Made by a program: the position numbers and the translations under genes
Notes under the pieces: generated by a model
The model's input: only the letters and a program-made list of their open reading frames with translations
Told to the model about the DNA's origin: nothing
The model's database searches: none
Source of the DNA: Paracoccaceae bacterium
GTDB lineage: Bacteria; Pseudomonadota; Alphaproteobacteria; Rhodobacterales; Rhodobacteraceae
Length of the DNA stretch: 64,000 nt
Direction of reading: 5' to 3'
NCBI GenBank assembly: GCA_014762635.1
Contig: JABURR010000088.1
Span: forward strand, 17,858 to 81,857
Part shown: positions 8,663 to 17,510 of the stretch, piece by piece
Numbering within the stretch: the stretch's first letter is position 1
Layout: each line of letters begins with the position of its first letter

Positions 8663-9772
8663 ATGACCGACAGCTTCGACATCTTTCTTGTGGCCACGCC
8701 CGGGCTGGATGCCCCCCTCGCCGACGAGGCGCGGGAGGCCGAATTCGAAGGCGTGGCCCTTCAACCGGGCGGCGTGACGCTGCGCGGTGGCTGGCCCGAG
8801 GTCTGGCGCGCCAACCTGACCCTGCGCGGGGCGACGCGGGTGCTGGCGCGGGTGGCCGAGTTTCGGGCCATGCACCTGGCGCAGCTCGACAAGCGGGCAC
8901 GCAAGGTTGACTGGACCTCGGTGCTGCGCCCGGATGTGCCGGTCAAGGTCGAGGCCACCTGCCGAAAATCCCGCATCTACCACGCGGGCGCCGCCACTCA
9001 GCGGATCGAACGCGCCCTGCGCGAGACTGTCGGCGTCGAAATCTCCGAAACCGCGCCGATCACGATCAAGGCGCGGATCGACGACGACCTCTGCACGCTC
9101 AGCGTCGATACTACCGGGGCCTCGCTCCACAAGCGCGGCCACAAGCAGGCGGTGAACAAGGCCCCCATGCGCGAGACCATGGCCGCGATGTTCCTGCGCA
9201 CCTGCGGCTATGACGGGACCGAACCGGTCCATGACCCGATGTGCGGCTCGGGTACTTTCGTGATCGAGGCGGCCGAGATCGCGATGGGTTTGCTGCCCGG
9301 GCGCAGCCGCAGCTTCGCCTTCGAGGAACTGGCAAGTTTCGACCCCGAGACCTGGGGCAAGATGCGGCAGTCACAACCAGCCCGGCAAACCGAACTTCGC
9401 TTCCATGGCTCGGACCGCGATGCCGGGGCGATCCGCATGAGCGAGGAGAATGCCGAACGCGCAGGCGTCGCCGCGATCACAGGGTTCTCCTGCAAGCCGG
9501 TGACCGAGGCCGCGCCCCCCGGCGGCCCGCCCGGCCTTGTCATCGTGAACCCGCCCTATGGCGGACGGATCGGCAAGAAGGGGCCGCTCTACGCCGTCTA
9601 CGGACAGTTTGGGGAGGCGATGCGCAGCCGGTTTCAGGGTTGGCGCGTGGGGCTCATCACCACCGATGCGGGGTTGGCCAAGGTCACGGGACTGCCCTTT
9701 CAGGCGCCCGGCCCCTTTGTCGCTCATGGTGGGATGAAGGTCCGGCTCTGGCAGACCGGGCCGCTGGAATAG
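8663..9772 (+). CDS. THUMP-domain class I SAM-dependent RNA methyltransferase (RlmL-like)
   Basis: A 369-residue protein of the YcbY/RlmL N-terminal type. An N-terminal THUMP region (about 1-160: FLVATPGLDAPLADEAR, RVLARVAEFRAMHLAQLDKRA) precedes a methyltransferase domain with HDPMCGSGTFVIEAAEIA (SAM motif I) and VIVNPPYGGRIGKKG (the N-P-P-Y motif of N2-guanine/N6-adenine methyltransferases). It probably methylates a guanine in 23S rRNA. Start set at the ATG at 8663 (MTDSFDIFLVATPG); an upstream in-frame TTG lies inside the terminator tail. Confidence 0.85.
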   Translation: MTDSFDIFLVATPGLDAPLADEAREAEFEGVALQPGGVTLRGGWPEVWRANLTLRGATRVLARVAEFRAMHLAQLDKRARKVDWTSVLRPDVPVKVEATCRKSRIYHAGAATQRIERALRETVGVEISETAPITIKARIDDDLCTLSVDTTGASLHKRGHKQAVNKAPMRETMAAMFLRTCGYDGTEPVHDPMCGSGTFVIEAAEIAMGLLPGRSRSFAFEELASFDPETWGKMRQSQPARQTELRFHGSDRDAGAIRMSEENAERAGVAAITGFSCKPVTEAAPPGGPPGLVIVNPPYGGRIGKKGPLYAVYGQFGEAMRSRFQGWRVGLITTDAGLAKVTGLPFQAPGPFVAHGGMKVRLWQTGPLE

Positions 9773-9812
9773 TCGGGCTGCCTCATTCGTCGGATCGAGG
9801 CCAGCCCAACCG

Positions 9813-10292
9813 TCAGCTTTCCAGGCTGAGATCCGTCAGCGTGCCGTCCAATTCAAAATAGGCCGCCATGATGTAGTCCATTTCGTCCGCTCCCCATTCG
9901 CCAAACTGCATGTCGATTGTTAGGCTTGGCCCCTCGGACGCCCACATTCGGCACACGTTGAGGCGCGCCCAGAGTTGCTCTGCTGTTATCTGCTTTGGGT
10001 CGGGAGTGTCGGGGAAAAGATCGACATAGATTTCATTGGCTTCGTCGTGCAGCCACTCGGGAATGTAACCAGCAATCTCTTCGTAGTCTTCAATGAATCG
10101 TTTGCGCGCGGTTTCCATATGACTTGGAAGCTGATCCAAAAACGCGGCAAGAGCATCACTGTCAGCCGCTTCATCGGAAAAGTCTGCAAGATCGATTTCG
10201 GTCGGGCGGACCAATCCGGGCCCTTTCGGAACAAGTCCCGAGCCGTTGTCTAGGGTGATTTCGCCAAACACCTTGGTTTCTATTCTGTTCAA
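9813..10292 (-). CDS. DUF2004-like protein, downstream tandem paralogue
   Basis: A 159-residue acidic protein clearly homologous to the next upstream gene (10418-10909): shared TKVFG.I, PKGPGLV.PTEIDL, LPSH.ETAR.RFIEDY.EI, IPEWL.DEA and C-terminal LSLES. The end, with a strand reaching the AYFELDGTLTDLSLES block, resembles DUF2004/DUF6985-type proteins, families with immunity-like members, so the role is uncertain. I choose a TTG start at 10292: it has GAGGAG ten bases upstream and gives an N-terminus aligning residue for residue with the paralogue. Base composition is visibly lower in GC than the neighbours. Confidence 0.65.
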   Translation of the reverse strand: MNRIETKVFGEITLDNGSGLVPKGPGLVRPTEIDLADFSDEAADSDALAAFLDQLPSHMETARKRFIEDYEEIAGYIPEWLHDEANEIYVDLFPDTPDPKQITAEQLWARLNVCRMWASEGPSLTIDMQFGEWGADEMDYIMAAYFELDGTLTDLSLES

Positions 10293-10417
10293 GAACTCTG
10301 TCTCCTCGGAATGCGCCAAACTCCCTGGACCGGAAAACCCATACAAAACGGATGGATGATGACGCACGAGAGGCGAAACGTCTACCGCCCTGATATTCGT
10401 TTTCGGGCAGGAAACTT

Positions 10418-10909
10418 TCAGCTTTCCAGACTGAGCTCGATCAGCTTGCCATCGAGGTGGAAATAGGCGGCCAAGAAATAATCGATCAGGTAATTCATGT
10501 GATCGCTGCCCGACTCTCCGATCCCGAGGTCGAGCGTGACCAGCGGGCCGGCGGACACCCAAATGCGATGGATGTTCAGGGTCGACCAGAGTTGTTCAGG
10601 TGTCACCTGCCGCGGGTCAGGCGTTTCGGGGAAAAGCTCCGCATAGATTTTCGGGGCCTCATCCTCGAGCCACTCGGGAATAACCCCGCCGATCTCCTTG
10701 TAGTCCTCGATGAACCGATTGCGCGCCGTCTCGAGATGCGAAGGGAGCCTGTCCAGAAACGCACCAAGCTGTCCAAGATGGGCCGCATAATCGGGAAGAT
10801 CGTCCAGATCGATTTCGGTCGGACCAACGAGGCCAGGCCCCTTCGGCAATATCGCGACGCCCTTTTGCACCGGTATGTTACCGAAAACCTTGGTTCTTAT
10901 GCCGGCCAT
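10418..10909 (-). CDS. DUF2004-like protein, upstream tandem paralogue
   Basis: A 163-residue acidic protein, first of a same-strand tandem pair. It reads MAGIRTKVFGNIPV, PKGPGLVGPTEIDLDDLPD, LPSHLETARNRFIEDYKEIGG, IPEWLEDEAPKIYAELFPETPDP, then DYFLAAYFHLDGKLIELSLES. The ATG at 10909 has AAGGA eight bases upstream. The two copies are separated by 125 bp and have diverged substantially, so the duplication is not recent. They interrupt the usual rpsO-pnp adjacency. No toxin gene is visible beside them. Function unknown. Confidence 0.65.
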   Translation of the reverse strand: MAGIRTKVFGNIPVQKGVAILPKGPGLVGPTEIDLDDLPDYAAHLGQLGAFLDRLPSHLETARNRFIEDYKEIGGVIPEWLEDEAPKIYAELFPETPDPRQVTPEQLWSTLNIHRIWVSAGPLVTLDLGIGESGSDHMNYLIDYFLAAYFHLDGKLIELSLES

Positions 10910-11228
10910 TATTCTTGTCCTTGTCTGCCTCGTCGGAAATGTCGCTCGGGCGACTCCGACTGTAAAGGGCTTTCGCGGGCGCACCGGTTCGCCGTGGCAA
11001 GATGGCATCGCCCATGTTGGCCAACGTTGCGCTCAGGAGGAGCATCCAGCTCCTCAAAGGCTGCATTCTCCTTTTCAAATCGCCCAAACTGCGCTATGGG
11101 CGCCCCATCTGAGACGTGACGCTCTGACCCCGGCGCATGAAATGATGAAGGGGTCGGCGGCAATGGGGCCGCCATGCAAACGGGAGACCCGGGAACGCCC
11201 GGGAGTGCTCCCAGACAGGATACGCTAG
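10910..11228. other. Intergenic region upstream of pnp
   Basis: This 319-bp gap separates the divergent DUF2004-like pair from pnp. I see no convincing gene. Its right end holds the structured pnp leader and ribosome-binding site (AGGA at 11217-11220); promoters for both directions must lie here but none is clear enough to place. Confidence 0.5.
11182..11212 (+). promoter_or_regulatory. Stem-loop in pnp 5' leader
   Basis: An inner stem cccggg/cccggg (11188-11193 with 11198-11203, loop aacg) is capped by an outer stem gggag/ctccc (11182-11186 with 11208-11212). It ends 16 bases before the pnp start. In enterobacteria a leader hairpin is cut by RNase III for PNPase autoregulation; similar use here is inference. 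Confidence 0.4.
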
Positions 11229-13361
11229 ATGTTTAACGTTACGAAGAAATCGATGCAGTGGGGGGATGAAACCCTGACACTGGAAACGGGCAAGGTTGCC
11301 CGACAGGCCGACGGCTCGGTCATCGCCACGCTGGGCGAGACCAGCGTCATGGCCAACGTGACCTTCGCCAAGGAGGCGAAGCCGGGGCAGGACTTCTTCC
11401 CGCTCACCGTCCACTACCAGGAAAAATACTATGCCGCGGGCAAGGTGCCCGGCGGCTTCTTCAAGCGCGAGGCGCGCCCGACCGAGAAGGAAACGCTGAC
11501 CGCGCGCCTGATCGACCGTCCGATCCGCCCGCTCTTCGTTCCGGGCTTCAAGCACGAAGTGCTCGTGATGTGCACCGTGCTGAGCCATGACCTCGTGAAC
11601 GACCCCGACATGGTCGCGATGATCGCCGCTTCGGCCGCGCTGACCGTTTCGGGTGTGCCGTTCATGGGCCCGATCGGCGCCGCCCGCGTGGGCTTCGTCG
11701 ATGGCGAATACGTGCTGAACCCGTCGGTCGACGACATGACCGGTCTGCGCAACAACCCCGAGCAGCGCCTCGACCTGGTTGTCGCGGGCACCAAGAACGC
11801 CGTCATGATGGTGGAATCGGAAGCCTACGAACTGTCCGAAGCCGAGATGCTTGGCGCCGTGAAATTCGGCCATGAGCAAATTCAGCCGGTGATCGACCTG
11901 ATCATCTCGCTGGCCGAAAACGCGGCGAAAGAGCCGTTCGACTTCACCCCGCCGGATTACTCGGCCCTCTATGAAAAGGTGAAGGCCGCAGGTGAAGAGC
12001 AGATGCGCGCCGCCTTCGCGATCCAGGACAAGCAGGAACGCACCAACGCGATCTCTGCCGCCCGCGACGCGATCAAGGCGGCCCTCTCGGAAGAGGAACT
12101 GGCCGACGCGAACCTCGGCTCTGCCTTCAAGAAGCTGGAAAGCTCGATCCTGCGCGGCGACATCATCAACGGTGGCGCCCGGATCGACGGCCGGGACACC
12201 AAGACGGTGCGTGCCATCGACTGCGAAACCGGCATGCTGCCCCGGACCCACGGCTCGGCACTGTTCACCCGCGGTGAGACCCAGGGCCTGGTAATCACCA
12301 CGCTCGGCACCGGCGAAGACGAGCAGATCATCGACGCGCTGCACGGGAACTTCCGTTCGAACTTCCTGCTGCATTACAACTTCCCGCCCTACTCGGTTGG
12401 CGAAGTGGGCCGCGTCGGCCCTCCGGGACGTCGTGAGATCGGCCACGGCAAGCTGGCCTGGCGCGCGCTTCAGGCTGTGCTTCCGCCCGCGACCGACTTC
12501 CCCTACACCATCCGTCTCGTCTCCGAGATCACCGAGTCGAACGGCTCGTCCTCGATGGCCACGGTCTGCGGCTCGTCGCTTGCCATGATGGACGCGGGCG
12601 TGCCGCTGAAATCGGCGGTGGCCGGTGTCGCCATGGGCCTGATCCTGGAAGACGACGGCCGCTGGGCGGTTCTGACCGATATCCTCGGCGACGAGGATCA
12701 CCTCGGCGACATGGACTTCAAGGTTGCAGGCACCGAAGAGGGCATCACCTCGCTGCAAATGGACATCAAGGTCGCGGGCATCACGCCCGAGATCATGGAG
12801 GAGGCCCTGGCCCAGGCCAAGGACGGTCGGATGCACATCCTGGGCGAGATGTCCAAGGCGCTGACCGGCGCGGGTGAGTTCTCGGTCCATGCCCCGCGCA
12901 TCGAGACCATGCAGATCCCGACAGACAAGATCCGTGAAGTGATCGGCTCGGGCGGCAAGGTGATCCGCGAGATCGTCGAGGTTTCCGGCGCCAAGGTCGA
13001 CATCAACGACGAAGGCATCATCAAGATCGCATCGCCCAACGGCGAAGCCATCCAGAAAGCCTATGACATGATCTACTCGATCGTGGCCGAGCCCGAAGAA
13101 GGCAAGGTCTACAAGGGCAAGGTCGTGAAGATCGTCGATTTCGGCGCCTTCGTGAACTTCTTCGGAAAGCGCGATGGCCTTGTACACGTCAGCCAGATCG
13201 AGAACCGCCGCCTGAACCATCCTTCGGACGTTCTGAAGGAAGGCCAGGAGGTCTGGGTCAAGCTTCTGGGCTTCGATGATCGCGGCAAGGTCCGCCTGTC
13301 GATGAAGGTCGTCGACCAGGAAACCGGCGAAGAAGCCAAGAAGGAAGAAGACGAGGAATAA
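11229..13361 (+). CDS. pnp: Polyribonucleotide nucleotidyltransferase (PNPase)
   Basis: A 710-residue phosphorolytic 3'-5' exoribonuclease, a core RNA-degradation enzyme. It has two RNase PH-like domains (about 1-210 and 300-540; [61 protein letters not shown]), an intervening helical domain, a KH domain ([29 protein letters not shown]) and an S1 domain ([29 protein letters not shown]). The C-terminus is acidic/lysine-rich. Full length. It has its own terminator. Confidence 0.97.
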   Translation: MFNVTKKSMQWGDETLTLETGKVARQADGSVIATLGETSVMANVTFAKEAKPGQDFFPLTVHYQEKYYAAGKVPGGFFKREARPTEKETLTARLIDRPIRPLFVPGFKHEVLVMCTVLSHDLVNDPDMVAMIAASAALTVSGVPFMGPIGAARVGFVDGEYVLNPSVDDMTGLRNNPEQRLDLVVAGTKNAVMMVESEAYELSEAEMLGAVKFGHEQIQPVIDLIISLAENAAKEPFDFTPPDYSALYEKVKAAGEEQMRAAFAIQDKQERTNAISAARDAIKAALSEEELADANLGSAFKKLESSILRGDIINGGARIDGRDTKTVRAIDCETGMLPRTHGSALFTRGETQGLVITTLGTGEDEQIIDALHGNFRSNFLLHYNFPPYSVGEVGRVGPPGRREIGHGKLAWRALQAVLPPATDFPYTIRLVSEITESNGSSSMATVCGSSLAMMDAGVPLKSAVAGVAMGLILEDDGRWAVLTDILGDEDHLGDMDFKVAGTEEGITSLQMDIKVAGITPEIMEEALAQAKDGRMHILGEMSKALTGAGEFSVHAPRIETMQIPTDKIREVIGSGGKVIREIVEVSGAKVDINDEGIIKIASPNGEAIQKAYDMIYSIVAEPEEGKVYKGKVVKIVDFGAFVNFFGKRDGLVHVSQIENRRLNHPSDVLKEGQEVWVKLLGFDDRGKVRLSMKVVDQETGEEAKKEEDEE

Positions 13362-13383
13362 CTCGCTCTTTCACGAAACAGGA

Positions 13384-13417
13384 AAGGCCCCGGTCGGAGA
13401 CCGGGGCCTTTTTCGTT
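13384..13417 (+). terminator. Rho-independent terminator after pnp
   Basis: A 12-bp perfect stem (aaggccccggtc at 13384-13395 with gaccggggcctt at 13399-13410) and a three-base loop is followed by tttcgtt. It sits 22 bp after the pnp stop. Confidence 0.9.
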
Positions 13418-13697
13418 AGAAGCTGTTGGTGCTCGAACGGGGCCTCAGCGCGCTAGAAAGCAGGATCGAATCCGGTCAATCCGTAGGCATATATCCCGGA
13501 CTTGGGTCCCAAGCTGCTCGGCAAAGCGGCGAGCAACTGCCGGGGCAATTGGAAGCACCGCCAACACGCTGACAAGGCAAATGATTCGCGCTATGGTCGC
13601 ATCATCGTGGGGCCAATCCATTTCCGGCTCCATGACCGGGGCATTTCAATTTCGGAATTCTCGACCCGGGCAAGATGAAAGATGGAGGGGCATCGCC
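13418..13697. other. Intergenic region between pnp terminator and desaturase
   Basis: I see no well-supported gene. A 62-codon minus-strand frame (13445-13633) contains a hydrophobic stretch (ICLVSVLAVLPIAPAVA) but has no clear ribosome site or recognisable family, so it is left uncalled. The 3' end carries the GGAGGGG ribosome site of the desaturase (13684-13690). Confidence 0.4.
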
Positions 13698-14687
13698 ATG
13701 ACCATCAAGGAGTTTACGCGCCGGTATTGCGAGCGTGACAACCGCATCGCGCTGATCAGTTATCTGGGTACCTTCGCGGCATATTTCCTAAGCCTGTGGC
13801 TGGCGATCCGCTTCGCTGAGACCTGGTACCTCGTGGCACCGCTGGTGGTGGTGAACGCCTTTTGCGGCGTGAGACTCTATATCATGCAGCACGATTGCGG
13901 GCATGGATCCCTATTCGAAACCGCGCGACTGAACGACCTGGCCGGATATGGGCTGTCGACCTTCACGCTGACCCCCTACCGGGTGATGCAGTACAATCAC
14001 AACATGCACCACACCCATATCGGCAATCTCGAGGAACGGGACTCGGGCGAGATTCACACCATGACCGTGAAGGAATGGGAGGAAGCGCCGTTCCTGACCC
14101 GCCTGGGGTATCGGCTCTATCGCAACCCGTTCCTGCTGCTGCCGGTCGGGGGGCTCTTCACCTATATCCTGCGGTATCGCTGGCCGAAGAACACATTGAA
14201 GATCGGCGCATGGGAGGTGATGGCGCAAAACGCGGTTCTGGCGCTTTGGGTCTGGTTGATTTACTTGCTCGGCGGCTGGGTCGGGCTGGCGGTCTACGGT
14301 GCCACCGTCATGGTGGCCGGGATCATCGGCGTTTTCCTCGTCTACCTGCAGCACAATTTCGAGGACACTTACTGGGACCGCCGCCCGGACCTGAGCTTCG
14401 AACGTGCGGCGCTGCAAGGATCTTCCGCCTTGGACCTGGGCTGGCTCTGGGACCTAGGGACGGGGAACATTGCCTATCACGATATTCACCATTTCAATGC
14501 CCGCATCCCGATGTACCGGCTGCGCAAATGCCACCAAGAACTGCGCAAGGAATTCGACGTGCAGATCATCCGCTGGCCCGAAGCGCTGCGGAGCTTCCGG
14601 CTGAAGCTTTGGGACGAAGATCAGGAACGGTTGGTGCCTTTCCCCAAGGCGAAGGCGACAAGCCCGGCGATTGCCCCGGCGGAATAG
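13698..14687 (+). CDS. Membrane fatty acid desaturase
   Basis: A 329-residue integral-membrane di-iron desaturase. The three histidine boxes are present: HDCGHGS, HNMHHTH and HDIHHF. Hydrophobic segments lie near residues 20-60, 155-170 and 185-215. The architecture fits the acyl-lipid/omega-6 type desaturases, introducing double bonds into membrane lipid acyl chains, but regiospecificity cannot be read. The ATG at 13698 follows GGAGGGG with seven-base spacing; the open frame upstream of it is not family-like. Confidence 0.85.
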   Translation: MTIKEFTRRYCERDNRIALISYLGTFAAYFLSLWLAIRFAETWYLVAPLVVVNAFCGVRLYIMQHDCGHGSLFETARLNDLAGYGLSTFTLTPYRVMQYNHNMHHTHIGNLEERDSGEIHTMTVKEWEEAPFLTRLGYRLYRNPFLLLPVGGLFTYILRYRWPKNTLKIGAWEVMAQNAVLALWVWLIYLLGGWVGLAVYGATVMVAGIIGVFLVYLQHNFEDTYWDRRPDLSFERAALQGSSALDLGWLWDLGTGNIAYHDIHHFNARIPMYRLRKCHQELRKEFDVQIIRWPEALRSFRLKLWDEDQERLVPFPKAKATSPAIAPAE

Positions 14688-14690
14688 GGT

Positions 14691-15338
14691 TCAGAACGGT
14701 ACCCGGGCCGAAAAACTCATGCCTCGACCACCATCCGGATGGCGCAGCCGCAGGTTCTGGGCGTGCAGCATGAGACGCGAAAAGTCCCGCGCCGGGCCTG
14801 TCGCATAGAAGGGATCGCCCAGGATAGGGTGGCCGATCTCTCTCATGTGGACACGCAACTGGTGGCTGCGCCCGGTCTGCGGGAAGAGCCGCACGCGGGT
14901 CGTACCATCCTCGTACCGCTGGACGCGCCAATCGGTAACAGCGGGTTTACCTGTCTCGTGATCCACCATCTGCAAGGGACGGTTCGGCCAGTCGACGATG
15001 AGCGGCAGGTCCACGGTGCCGCTTTTTTCCGCGATCTCGCCCCAGACCCGGGCAACATAGGTCTTCTTCACTTGCCGCTTCTCGAACTGCAACCCCAAGT
15101 GGCGCTGGGCATGGGGCGTCATGGCAAAGGCCATCACGCCCGAGGTGTCCCGGTCGAGCCGGTGCACCAGCAGCGCATCGGGAAACGCCGCCTGCACTCG
15201 TGACAATAGGCAATCAGAGAGATGCTCCCCCTTCCCCGGGACCGAGAGCAGGCCGCTGGGCTTGTTGAGGATCAACAGCTCATGATCGTGGTGCAGCACG
15301 TCGAGCGGATCGTCTGGTGGGGTGTAGGTGTCGGACAT
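14691..15338 (-). CDS. RluA-family pseudouridine synthase
   Basis: A 215-residue pseudouridine synthase with the catalytic motif HRLDRDTSGVM (essential Asp), the entry ELLILNKPSGLLSVPGKG, KTYVARVWG and PQTGRSHQLRVHMREIGHPILGD. No S4 domain is visible, matching the RluA (23S/tRNA) short type; exact RNA target unknown. It ends three bases from the convergent desaturase stop. Nine bases separate its start from the fRMsr stop, so these two minus-strand genes likely form an operon. Confidence 0.85.
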   Translation of the reverse strand: MSDTYTPPDDPLDVLHHDHELLILNKPSGLLSVPGKGEHLSDCLLSRVQAAFPDALLVHRLDRDTSGVMAFAMTPHAQRHLGLQFEKRQVKKTYVARVWGEIAEKSGTVDLPLIVDWPNRPLQMVDHETGKPAVTDWRVQRYEDGTTRVRLFPQTGRSHQLRVHMREIGHPILGDPFYATGPARDFSRLMLHAQNLRLRHPDGGRGMSFSARVPF

Positions 15339-15347
15339 ACAGGCCGG

Positions 15348-15806
15348 TCAGCGGGCAAAGACGGAGGTCAGGATGGCCTCCAACTCGCGTGCATCGGTCT
15401 CGTCGAAAGCGTCGGGACGATCGCTGTCGATATCGAGCACGCCGATGATCTGGCCGTCGCGATTGCGGACCGGCAGCACGATCTCGGACCGGGTGGAGGA
15501 GGAACAGGCGATATGGCCCGGGAAGGCCTCCACGTCCGGCACGAGTTGCACTTCCCCGGTTCGGGCCGCCGCGCCGCAGACCCCGCGCGCGAAGGGGATC
15601 ACGAGGCAGCCGTGACCGCCCTGGTAGGGGCCGATCTTCAGGAGCTCCGGTTCGGTCACGCGGTAGAAACCGGTCCAGTCGAAACGGTCATCCGCGTGAT
15701 GCAACTCACAAACCACCGTGGCCATGAGCGCGACTTCGTCGGTCTCGCCCTCGGTGAGGCTGGCAATGGTCTTGGCAAGGGTTTCGTAGTCGGCAGGCAT
15801 GTGCAT
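15348..15806 (-). CDS. msrC: GAF-domain free methionine-(R)-sulfoxide reductase (fRMsr)
   Basis: A 152-residue single GAF domain protein with the three fRMsr cysteines: GGHGCLVIPF, RGVCGAAA and FPGHIACSSSTRSEIVLPV. DWTGFYRV and VLDIDSDRPDAFDE complete the family blocks. It reduces free methionine-R-sulfoxide in the cytoplasm as part of oxidative damage repair. The start is the ATG at 15806, or the second Met two codons later. Confidence 0.85.
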   Translation of the reverse strand: MHMPADYETLAKTIASLTEGETDEVALMATVVCELHHADDRFDWTGFYRVTEPELLKIGPYQGGHGCLVIPFARGVCGAAARTGEVQLVPDVEAFPGHIACSSSTRSEIVLPVRNRDGQIIGVLDIDSDRPDAFDETDARELEAILTSVFAR

Positions 15807-15814
15807 TTCCTGGT

Positions 15815-15890
15815 GTCGGGAAGGGGGCTGTCCGCCCCCTCTTGGCCTGCGGCCAATTCACCCCCGAGGATATTTCAAAACAGAAGAAGG
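15815..15890. repeat. Palindromic intergenic element
   Basis: Two adjacent hairpins (agggggc/gccccct at 15822-15828 and 15834-15840; ttggcc/ggccaa at 15842-15847 and 15851-15856) are followed by acccccgaggatatttc. From memory this arrangement resembles a widespread extragenic palindromic element of Rhodobacteraceae genomes, often found between genes. It fills the gap between fRMsr and the thiolase gene and may act as the thiolase terminator. Copy number cannot be judged from this window. Confidence 0.45.
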
Positions 15891-15891
15891 G

Positions 15892-17070
15892 TCAGTCGCG
15901 TTCTAGTGCGATCGCTGTGCCTTCGCCGCCGCCGATGCAGATTGCCGCTACGCCACGCTTGGCATCACGCGCCTCCATGGCGTTGAGCAGGGTCACCATG
16001 ATCCGGGTACCAGAGGCGCCGATCGGGTGGCCCAGGGCGCAGGCGCCGCCGTTCACGTTGACGATATCGCGGGGCAAGCCCATCTCGTGCATGAAGGCCA
16101 TGGGCACCACGGCGAAGGCCTCGTTCACCTCCCAGAGATCCACATCAGAGACGCTCCAGCCGAGCCGGTCGAGCAGCTTTCGTGCGGCCGGGACCGGGGC
16201 CGTGGTGAACAATCCGGGCGCCTGGGCATGGGAGGCATGGCCGAGGATGCGGGCGCGGACGCCCAGGCCCGCGGCCTCGGCGGCGGCGCGGGTGGCCATG
16301 ACGAGGGCCGCGGCCCCGTCGGAGATCGACGAGGAATTGGCCGGGGTCACGGTGCCGTCCTTGCGGAAGGCGGGCTTGAGATGCGGGATCTTTTCGGGCC
16401 GCGCGTTGCCGGGCTGTTCATCCTCGGCCACAGTGACCTCGCCCTTGCGGGTGGTGAGCGTGACCGGGCTGATCTCGCGGGTGAAGGCGCCTGATGCTTG
16501 GGCGGCCTTCGCCCGTTCCAGCGAGCCGAGGGCGTAGTCGTCCTGTGCCTCGCGGGTGAACTGGAACGCCTCGGCGCAATCCTCGGCGAAAGTGCCCATG
16601 AGGCGGCCCTTGTCATAGGCGTCCTCGAGCCCGTCGAGGAACATGTGGTCAATCACCTGGCCATGGCCGAGCCGAGCCCCGCCCCGCATCTTGGGCAACA
16701 GGTAGGGCGCGTTGGTCATGCTCTCCATCCCGCCCGCGACCATGATCCCGGCCTGACCGAGCGCGAGCCGGTCCCAGGCCAGCATGGCGGCTTTCATTCC
16801 CGAGCCGCACATCTTGTTGAGGGTGGTGGCGGGCACCTCTTCGCCCAGCCCGGCGCGGAACCCGGCCTGGCGGGCCGGGGCCTGGCCCTGACCTGCGGGC
16901 AGCACGCAACCCATGAGAAGTTCTTCGACCTGGTCAGGACGCGCCTTGGCATCCTCGAGCGCGGCCTTGATGGCGACGCCGCCCAGGGTCGGCGCATCGG
17001 CATCGGACAGATTTCCCTGGAACCCGCCCATCGGCGTGCGCGCGGCTCCTGCTATCACCACATCCTGCAT
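15892..17070 (-). CDS. Thiolase (acetyl-CoA C-acetyltransferase)
   Basis: A 392-residue thiolase. The nucleophilic cysteine lies in NKMCGSGMKAAMLA, the catalytic His in NVNGGACALGHPIGASGTR and the second Cys in CIGGGEGTA. The loop GGMESMTNAPYLL is typical of biosynthetic acetyl-CoA acetyltransferases. It condenses two acetyl-CoA or cleaves 3-ketoacyl-CoA; no beta-oxidation or PHB gene is adjacent, so the pathway is open. Divergent from the STAS gene. Confidence 0.9.
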   Translation of the reverse strand: MQDVVIAGAARTPMGGFQGNLSDADAPTLGGVAIKAALEDAKARPDQVEELLMGCVLPAGQGQAPARQAGFRAGLGEEVPATTLNKMCGSGMKAAMLAWDRLALGQAGIMVAGGMESMTNAPYLLPKMRGGARLGHGQVIDHMFLDGLEDAYDKGRLMGTFAEDCAEAFQFTREAQDDYALGSLERAKAAQASGAFTREISPVTLTTRKGEVTVAEDEQPGNARPEKIPHLKPAFRKDGTVTPANSSSISDGAAALVMATRAAAEAAGLGVRARILGHASHAQAPGLFTTAPVPAARKLLDRLGWSVSDVDLWEVNEAFAVVPMAFMHEMGLPRDIVNVNGGACALGHPIGASGTRIMVTLLNAMEARDAKRGVAAICIGGGEGTAIALERD

Positions 17071-17165
17071 TGCTCATCCTCCAGATTTTCGCGACCACGC
17101 ATACCGGATGGTAAGGATTGGCGTCTAGGCTTGCCGGAAGATTCTCTGTCCGGGGACAGCACGGA

Positions 17166-17510
17166 ATGCAGATCGACGCTTCGCCATTCGAGGAGGGGAT
17201 TGTGCTCACGGTGCGGGAAAGCCGCATCGATGCAGCCTGTGCGCTGCAGTTCAAGGATCGGTTTCGGGATCTTGCGGCGGATGGCGCCGGGAAGGTCATC
17301 CTGGATCTTGCCATGGTGGACTTCCTCGACAGCAGCGGTCTTGGGGCGGTGATCGCCTCGATGAAGTCCCTGGGCCCGGATCGGTCCCTGGAACTCGCCG
17401 CCCTCACGCCCTTGGTGCGCAAGGTCTTTCGCCTTACCCATCTCGACACGGTGATGACGATCCACCCCGATGCCGCCAGCGCCGTCTCTGGCGCCGATGC
17501 TGCACCGTGA
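17166..17510 (+). CDS. STAS-domain anti-sigma factor antagonist (RsbV-like)
   Basis: A 114-residue STAS protein. It has the phosphoacceptor region VDFLDSSGLGAVIASMKSLG, where the DSSG serine is the site normally phosphorylated by an RsbW-type kinase, and a C-terminal TVMTIHPDAASAV. The next gene encodes a matching GHKL ATPase and overlaps by four bases (GTGA), so the pair is almost certainly a partner-switching module. ATG at 17166. Confidence 0.85.
   Translation: MQIDASPFEEGIVLTVRESRIDAACALQFKDRFRDLAADGAGKVILDLAMVDFLDSSGLGAVIASMKSLGPDRSLELAALTPLVRKVFRLTHLDTVMTIHPDAASAVSGADAAP

Noticed and set aside
11094..13220. 708-codon open frame antisense to pnp
   Set aside because: It is an artefact of GC-rich codon use opposite a genuine gene; the protein is low-complexity Asp/His/Arg-rich and resembles no family.
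13445..13633. 62-codon minus-strand frame between pnp and the desaturase
   Set aside because: It has a hydrophobic stretch but no good ribosome site, no family similarity that I recognise, and overlaps the likely desaturase leader.
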